Position numbers and translations under genes: made by a program. From the NCBI GenBank assembly GCA_036345935.2, contig JADWOT020000006.1:842221-906220 (forward strand): 64,000 bases of DNA, given 5' to 3'. This DNA is from Taenia hydatigena (taxonomy: Eukaryota; Platyhelminthes; Cestoda; Cyclophyllidea; Taeniidae). This document shows, one piece after another, positions 58,101 through 64,000 of this stretch; position 1 is the stretch's first letter; each line of letters starts with the position of its first letter. The notes below the pieces were generated by a model. It did not search any database. It saw nothing but the letters and a program-made list of their open reading frames with translations, and had not been told where the DNA came from.

Positions 58101-60386
58101 CATGCTCTTCGACACATGGAGAAGTGCTTCCAGAAGGTTCGTTTCATTCTCTCCGTTGTCTTGAAACTAAATTTACCCGGTCTCTGAGTCATCACATTTG
58201 TTGATGAGTGTCACCCTCTCTTCCTCTCCTCACTTCAATGTGTTTACAACTGTCGTTCATTTCCCTCACTTTAGTGGTTAAATCCCATTAGAGGCTTTTA
58301 GCATGTTTGCTGTTCTAATTTATCCATGTTGAAAAGCCTGATTGGTTACCAACATGCCCATTAATTAGGCCTTTTCCAGCCTCCCTCTCCTATTCCTCAC
58401 CCTTCTGCTACTGGCGCGTTAATCGGCCTTAGCCTCGGCTACAATGCAAGTCTTGACATTTGGACATGATGAGGCCTAACGTGTGAATCGGTTGAATGAT
58501 CGCTCCAGAGGAGGCCAGCCCTAGAAACACGCCGACGCACAAACGAAGGCCTTAATACCTGCCAAATAGGTTTACCCGGGTTCCGTGTGTGTGCGTGTGT
58601 GCGGAGGGGTGGAGAGGATTATCTAAATAAAAAGCTTAGAAGGTCTAGTTAACTAAAACTCCATCTACCCAGGGCCTTTGCGACAAAAAAAAAAAACGAG
58701 AGAGGCATTTACCCTCCCACCGGACACATCCTCTGTCAATGTTTTTCATCTCTTCAATCTCAACCAATGCCTTTGGGCCACGATGTAATGCAACCATCTG
58801 GCATAAATTAGGTAAGGCGCATATGAAGCACTCAGATTGTGCTACCAGCAGATATCCTAGCGACCTGCTTCAGTCTTGCTAGCAAGGCGTCGCTCTTGTG
58901 TCCTGCACAATCACACCCACTCGCTAAGTCAAATCGTTACACTTCTGGCACGGGATTTTGCTTGTACCTCAATCCCACAACAAGCCTAGGTAGAGCTTAC
59001 GTTGGGTTAGATCGTTCTCTCCCTTTCCTTCCTCCCTATTGCGTTTCCTCTCAAATGGATGAATTCATTTTGAATGTGTAACTGAAGCTACTCCTATTTC
59101 CCTTCGTTCTGCAAATGTTGAGGTCGGTCTCGCTGCTGCAATTGTCTTAACTGTCGCTCAACTCTCCCCTCTCTCCCTTGTTTACGTTGAAGAGGGGAGA
59201 AAAAGCAGGAACATTTTTTTTTTTTCGTCTGTGGCTTTTTACCGCATCGAAAACCAACTTTTTTAATGCTTTGCCACCGTGGAGGGGAGTCGACCACCTG
59301 GTCATTGTTTCCCAATTTGGATGGATTCATTTGCTGCCGGTGTTTACTAGCTCCTTTTTTTTCACGAAGGCATTCATTGATGGCGCTTGTTGTACTTTGA
59401 TAAGGGTAGGCAGAGGGTTCTCATATGCGTAGAATTGCCTGCAGTAACGTAATTTTCACGTTTCGGTGGGCTGATGTGGTCACGAGTTGCAGAACCCTCT
59501 CATTAAACCGAAAAGTCATGCTTCCGTTGGGGAAAGAGTTTGTTGGATGGGGGCTGTTGAAAACATGATTCAAGAGGTTTTCACTCGTTTCCACTCTTTC
59601 ACTCTACCCTTGAGAACTTGGGTGTTTATAACCCCGTCAAGTTGCTGGTGTTACCCTATGAAATGAATTGATTGGGCTATTCGCTGCGGCATTAACTTAC
59701 TTTCACAAAAGATTGCTACCATTTTGTGTGTATATCAGATGGAAAGCGCGTCGTTACTGTGCTCTAACCAACGCGAGCAGTCACGTGGGACACCGCTCTT
59801 CTGTGATGCCTACGATTCACACGCGAAGGCCTATTGCAAACGCCTGCGTGCGGTCTGTGAGCACGTTAAGGAGCCCAAGTATCCCCCCGATGCCATCTGT
59901 GGCTTCCCTTTGGTTGAGGATGTCTTCACTCCCACCGACCGTTTCTGTTGCACTACTCGACAAAAATGCACCCACCATGTGGGTTGGGAGAGGAAGAAAC
60001 GCGGTCACATTGATGTGGAGCGCTATCGGCAGGTGAGGCCTAACGCTCCACTTGATCCCACTTTTTCTCACTACTTTGTTGTCGTGCCATTGTGTGCGTC
60101 GGTATAGTGATCAACCGACTTTGACTTAGCCTATTAGTAATCCAATAATAATGGCTCACCTTATCTGCCTTTGTGCTGATACGCACTGGTTTGGATTGGC
60201 CTAGCCCTGTGCCATTTGATGGCGATTTGACTATTTCAGCTAATTCGGTTGGACGAGCTTCTACAGGAAGAGGCTCGCCTGCAACGGTCTCTCTCCCAGC
60301 GCGCAGGAATCCTCGGCATGATACTAAATCGCACTATCGACGAGAGACAACATCAGAGACAGGAACCGAAACGCCCTACCAGATAG
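52187..60386 (+). CDS. CXXC1: CFP1/CXXC1 homologue (COMPASS subunit), N-terminus lacking PHD and CXXC
   Basis: join(52187..52375,52808..53193,56684..56915,58014..58136,59739..60032,60240..60386); 1371 nt, 456 residues (human 656). CFP1/Spp1 is the subunit that guides SET1 H3K4 methyltransferase to promoters. The C-terminal two thirds match well: the Cys-rich block [10 protein letters not shown]...YCSKQCG, the helical segment [13 protein letters not shown] with a following coiled coil ([16 protein letters not shown]), [46 protein letters not shown], and the final helix [14 protein letters not shown]...[13 protein letters not shown]. The first exon is highly acidic ([18 protein letters not shown]). 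The PHD finger and CXXC domain of animal CFP1 are not encoded. The acceptor-like TTAAGTAG before the ATG means exon 1 could be internal, but no upstream exon was found. Introns reach 3.5 kb. Confidence 0.9.
53194..56683. other. CFP1 intron 2
   Basis: A 3490-bp intron, T-rich on the coding strand, with an AC tract at 56221-56233. Short open frames on both strands show no family motif. No nested gene or LTR copy was seen. Confidence 0.6.
56916..59738. other. CFP1 introns 3 and 4 with intervening exon
   Basis: Introns of 1098 bp (56916-58013) and 1602 bp (58137-59738) flank the 123-bp exon at 58014-58136. Contents are pyrimidine-rich spacer DNA without recognised elements. Confidence 0.6.
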
Positions 60387-60446
60387 TACTTTACCCCAAT
60401 CATCTGGTAACAATCCTCAGCCATGTACAAATCCCTCTCCATCGAT

Positions 60447-60452
60447 AATAAA
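60447..60452 (+). terminator. poly(A) signal of CFP1 (proximal)
   Basis: AATAAA 61 nt after the CFP1 stop codon. A second AATAAA lies at 60568-60573, only 18 bp before the last eIF5 codon on the other strand, so use of the distal site would give overlapping antisense 3' ends. Confidence 0.6.
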
Positions 60453-60567
60453 TGTCTGATCAATCCACAATGGCTTGACGTCTCTAAATTCTGTCTATGC
60501 GGGTGGTCCGCGGCCTGCACTTCACCGAACATGAAAAAGACAATGCACCGACACAAAATTGATTTGA

Positions 60568-60573
60568 AATAAA
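60568..60573 (+). terminator. poly(A) signal of CFP1 (distal)
   Basis: AATAAA about 180 nt past the CFP1 stop. Cleavage 10-30 nt downstream would fall inside the terminal eIF5 exon on the opposite strand. Confidence 0.45.
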
Positions 60574-60590
60574 CAGGAAATGACATTAAA

Positions 60591-61968
60591 CTATATGGCA
60601 TCTATGTCCAAGTCATCATCACTCTCCGTTTCGAGTTCATCGACTTTCTGCTGTTTTGCACTGGGTGAGGCTTCAGCAGAATTGGGCGACTCTGCCGGAG
60701 CCTCATTTTCGTCGGAACCATCGACTTCATCCTCATCAGACTCCGTGTCGGCCTCCCTTAGCCAGGTTAGCATGGGTGCACACACATCGGCTATCTTTCC
60801 GGCTAGATTCTTCGAAACGTAGCGCTTTGCAGACTAAAACCATGAGTTAGACAAAGATAAGCCTACGTTTTTTTCGAACCATGAGAGAATAACATCCTCT
60901 TCCACGATGTCATCGTCGTAGAGTTCTTTAAGAATGTGACATGCCTTTGGGAGCAATTCATCAGGGTGCTTTTCGATTAAGCTTGCCATGGCCCCCAACA
61001 CGTAGCCCTGAGTCTTGTGCTGCTGATCACCGACACGAGTAAACTGTAAGAAGACTGACTTGTAGCTTTTAATGTCAGTCACAATTGTTTTCGGATCCGA
61101 CAAGAGAACCTCGGCGACGATTAACACGGATCTACTCCCCAGGTTTAAGCGCTGCGCCTCGTTCCGCAGCTCCTGACCGCGTTTGACGACATCACCAGCC
61201 TGTTTGCATTGAGTGAGGAGTTTAAAGAACATGTTGGCTCTCTCCGTCTCGGTTTTTTCAATGTCGGCATTTATTGTTAAATTCCGGGCCATATCAGACA
61301 GTTCAGCAAGACGTCTTTTTTGAGCCTCTTCAGTTGTGTCTTCTCCCCAATCTACATCCTCATCTTCGGACAAACTCTGACTATTTCGACCATCATCTCC
61401 GGCAGGCGATTGATCGTCATCCTCAGGCTGCTGGTCTTTACTATTCTTCACCCTCTTTGCCTTTTTGCCCCTTTTCTCCGTGGGCGCAGACTCATCTCCC
61501 GGTGGATTCTTAATAATAAACTGTGTCAATCGATGTCTGGGGTCAAGCTGCCCCCGACTCCCACAGGCAGTACAAATGGTGTTAACAACGCCAGTCTTAA
61601 CTTTCACCTGGAGGGTAGTTTCCGGGTTTCCGCAATTCGGGCACAGCACAAACTTGTTAATGAATCCAAAAAGCAACTCCTGGAGTCGAGCTGTATCATG
61701 GGCACCGTTGACTATGTATCTATCATTCTTGTCATCAACATGAATCTGGGCACCCAACTCGCAGCCAAAATACTTGGTGACATCTACAACCCATTAACAA
61801 AAGCACGAGCTTACAAATTGGTTTCCGATATAGGCGCTTGGCGATATCTGTCACATTCACTATCACCGTTTTGATCCCGTTACCCTTTCCTTCGACCTTA
61901 GCCGAGAGTTGGGGCATCTTGTACCGATAGAAGGCGTCGGATACGTTCTGGTTGATATTGAGCTCCAT
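60591..61968 (-). CDS. EIF5: eukaryotic translation initiation factor 5 (eIF5)
   Basis: Complement of join(60591..60833,60867..61783,61815..61968); 1314 nt, 437 residues (human 431). eIF5 is the GTPase-activating protein for eIF2 in the 43S/48S complex and a scaffold linking eIF2, eIF3 and eIF1. The N-terminal domain starts [13 protein letters not shown] with the catalytic Arg at position 15. A zinc ribbon follows (CPNCGNPET ... CTACGSRG), then a charged linker ([16 protein letters not shown]) and the C-terminal W2/HEAT domain ([23 protein letters not shown] segment) with an acidic tail ending DDLDIDAI, as in human. The two introns are only 31 bp (61784-61814) and 33 bp (60834-60866). It converges on CFP1, with stop codons 204 bp apart. 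Confidence 0.98.
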
Positions 61969-62517
61969 TTTTCATGAGAAAAGCTATCATCGGCCTCAGA
62001 ATTGTTGCAAGCTTCAACCATGTAACGGTGAGCTGAAGTTATGTAAAAGTACAATCAGACCTAATGGCGACGGTAGAAACAGCACGCCCACAAAGAGGAT
62101 CGGCGCACGAAATGCCCGAAAAGGGCAACCGTGAAATACAGCTCGAACAAACAAAATTCCAGATTGACTAGGCAAATTCGTTTGAATAATGGTACAAGAA
62201 AAAGGTGTTAAATTATAAAAATACAGAATTCTTGACTGTACGTTTGTTACAACGTAATCACAGCTGCAGGAGTAAGTAAAAAGTGGTCACGCACAACAGC
62301 AGAAGCAATGTAACTTGATGCTTAAAAGGTGAAGCAAACATTAAATGTCCTCATGTTTGTTACAATATGCAAGCTAAAAACATTTCGTGCATTGGAACGC
62401 ATGGGTTTTAGGTGTTTGTTGCAGAGAAATATATAAGTTTACTGAAGTATGGAGGGATTAGTCCCCAAAACAACATGTGTTTCCTTACCACTAAACAACA
62501 AACAAACTGTAGCATCT
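61969..62517. other. upstream region of eIF5
   Basis: About 550 bp with the presumed eIF5 promoter and 5' UTR. No conserved element can be named. Confidence 0.35.
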
Positions 62518-62686
62518 CAAGACTTTTTGAAGGCAAAAAGCACATTACCTAAACAAAATATGTATATACTCAGCATGGAGAAGGATTGGGACCGCTAGTA
62601 CAGCTAGGCAGAGAGAAAAGTCGTCGAGGAAAATATGGCCACCCAAGAGGCTAAAAACGGCAGCCAGTACAAACGAGACATTACTG
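62518..62686 (-). mobile_element. old, diverged TRIM LTR
   Basis: It starts TGTAGCATCTCAAGAC and keeps the TTTTTGAAGGCAAAAAG, ATATGGCCACCC and AACGGCAGCCAGTAC blocks in the usual order. It is considerably more diverged than the 22.7-27.2 kb copies, and the 3' boundary is approximate. Confidence 0.65.
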
Positions 62687-62794
62687 ATTCCCAATTACCT
62701 ATGTCTGTCTGTAATGTTTTCTAAAAATTTAAGATAATAAAAACAGATGACCTGCGCGCTATAACAATTCCCTTGGCAATGCCACCAGCATCTG

Positions 62795-62980
62795 TGTGAT
62801 ACTTTGTTTGTTCGAATGGCCTGCTTCGGCCTCAGTCACTAACGTGGCCATGTTGCTGGGGCCACATAAGCCGGTCTCCGGGTCATCTTGGTAATTCGAC
62901 TGCCCCTGTACTTTGAAAGTATATACTCTGATCTGGTATTTTGCCTTATTTTACCCTTAAAGGAGTCCCAAGACGCTAAA
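62795..62980 (+). mobile_element. old, diverged TRIM LTR
   Basis: 186 bp, TGTGATACTTTGTTTG...AAGACGCTAAA. The GGTCTCCGGGTCATC and TTACCCTTAAAGGAG blocks identify it. No target duplication was found. Confidence 0.68.
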
Positions 62981-63200
62981 ATTCATCTATTTCATTGCTT
63001 TGTTTGCGTGGTAAGGAATGTAAAATGCCTGATTATTGCTAATTTTTTGCTACTACTTATAAAAACTCTAAACGCTTTTGCCTTCGCTGGAACATATGGA
63101 CTTTTGAATTTGCCAATTGCTCCGACTTCTACTGCTACTAAAATTTTAGTTTTCTCATAATCAGTTTTTTTTTGTATTCTGCCAAGTCTCAGAGCACTAG

Positions 63201-63400
63201 TGTAGTACTTTGTTTGAATGCCGGTTTCCGTTACCTTCGTCTGAGTGGCTACATGTCTTTTTTGCATGGGAAAAACTCTCTAGGGGTTACATTGTGGGCA
63301 GTGGATGGCGAAACTGATTTTAAAGTATCCTGTCTTCGTTGGCCCATCAGCCGACAAATTTAACGGTGTGGACGAAATGCATAGAGGGTTCCTCTCCTTC
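63201..63400 (+). mobile_element. TRIM remnant: internally deleted 5' LTR plus primer-binding-like segment
   Basis: The LTR spans 63201-63291 (91 bp) and begins TGTAGTACTTTGTTTG, with about 95 bp lost from the middle, ending GGGGTTACA. It is followed by TTGTGGGCAGTGGATGGCG, aligning with the primer-binding segment of the full copies. The matching 3' LTR is not evident, and the right boundary is arbitrary. Confidence 0.6.
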
Positions 63401-63931
63401 CATTTTTTTGTTCGACATCTTTATGATGAGTAGAGGAGAGAGCAAAAAGGGGCCTTGTAGGAGAGTTAAGGACGGGAATATGCCGCGCTCCTGGTAGTGT
63501 CTGCACTATTTCGCAACCAGGTTAAATTGTCGCTTTGTCTCTTGAGCCGTGGTTAAAACGTTCGTCAACTTTTATGACGGGCAAGCAACAAATGACGTCT
63601 ACCTTCAACACCTATTTTGGAATTAGCAAAGGAATCAACACTACCAATAAGTTAGGTTAAAAATTTTTGTTGGGAAGGTTCTTAATCATATTCGCATAAC
63701 TATCCAGTCAATATAAATGTGCCCAATTATCCACTTGTACAAAACTCTGTCAAATTCGGTGCTCCTCTTCACAGATTAACATACGGACTAATGTTCCAGT
63801 CTCTACCTATGGAATCCTACCACCTCTACCTATGCAGCATTCGCACACTTCCTTGTAGACAAAAGCGTAAAATATGGACAACACAACTTGCAGGGCCAAC
63901 ATGCATACTTACCCCGATAAGACAGTATAGC

Positions 63932-64000
63932 TGTAGTACTTTGTTTGTTAGAACTGCTGGTTTCTGTCAAGGTCACAGAGGTTGCCGTATTGCCCTAGCC
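63932..64000 (+). mobile_element. TRIM LTR truncated by the window end
   Basis: It begins TGTAGTACTTTGTTTG and matches the LTR consensus closely through TGCCCTAGCC at the last base. No polypurine tract precedes it, so it is a solo LTR or the 5' LTR of an element continuing beyond the window. Confidence 0.85.

Noticed and set aside
61320..61874. 184-codon plus-strand open frame
   Set aside because: It is antisense to the eIF5 coding exon.

Overview
This is a window of animal nuclear DNA, almost certainly from a tapeworm (Cestoda). Nine protein genes can be rebuilt completely and one partly; every complete model closes in frame across its introns. The organism call rests on intron structure and mobile elements. 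Eleven introns are only 30-38 bp long, several others fall at about 66-81 bp, and the intergenic DNA carries miniature LTR retrotransposons. Two intron-length peaks near 36 and 73 bp are known from tapeworm genomes, and such TRIM elements are known from taeniid tapeworms. A taeniid is a plausible guess but not proven here.

Layout. Region 1-11.2 kb is a compact minus-strand cluster: the 5' part of proteasome ATPase Rpt6/PSMC5 (1-689), ISWI/SMARCA5 (1300-5692), an unrecognised acidic 305-residue protein (7046-8788) and a short Nup54-like nucleoporin (8992-11153). Region 11.2-13.6 kb holds one full TRIM and a solo LTR. A vesicular-type zinc transporter (SLC30A2/3/4/8 group, minus strand) lies at 13581-17044. 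Region 17.0-27.6 kb has no recognisable gene, but 22.7-27.2 kb is packed with LTR elements of the same family. MAN1/LEMD3 (27653-31876, plus) faces MORN3 (32270-33171, minus). A vestigial-like 4 (VGLL4/Tgi) homologue with two TDU motifs spans 35106-40898 on minus. An 11.3 kb microsatellite-rich desert (40.9-52.2 kb) separates it from the divergent CFP1/CXXC1 homologue (52187-60386, plus), which converges on eIF5 (60591-61968, minus). The last 2 kb again hold LTR fragments.

How the genes relate. Most are housekeeping or nuclear: proteolysis (Rpt6), nucleosome remodelling (ISWI), COMPASS histone H3K4 methylation (CFP1), nuclear envelope and pore (MAN1, Nup54-like), and translation initiation (eIF5). 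VGLL4 acts in Hippo/TEAD signalling, ZnT in zinc storage, and MORN3 is probably ciliary or testis-related. There is no sign of a dedicated pathway cluster. The most distinctive features are the non-coding LTR (TRIM) family with 5-bp target duplications, the ultrashort introns, and a CFP1 gene that appears to lack its PHD and CXXC reader domains.
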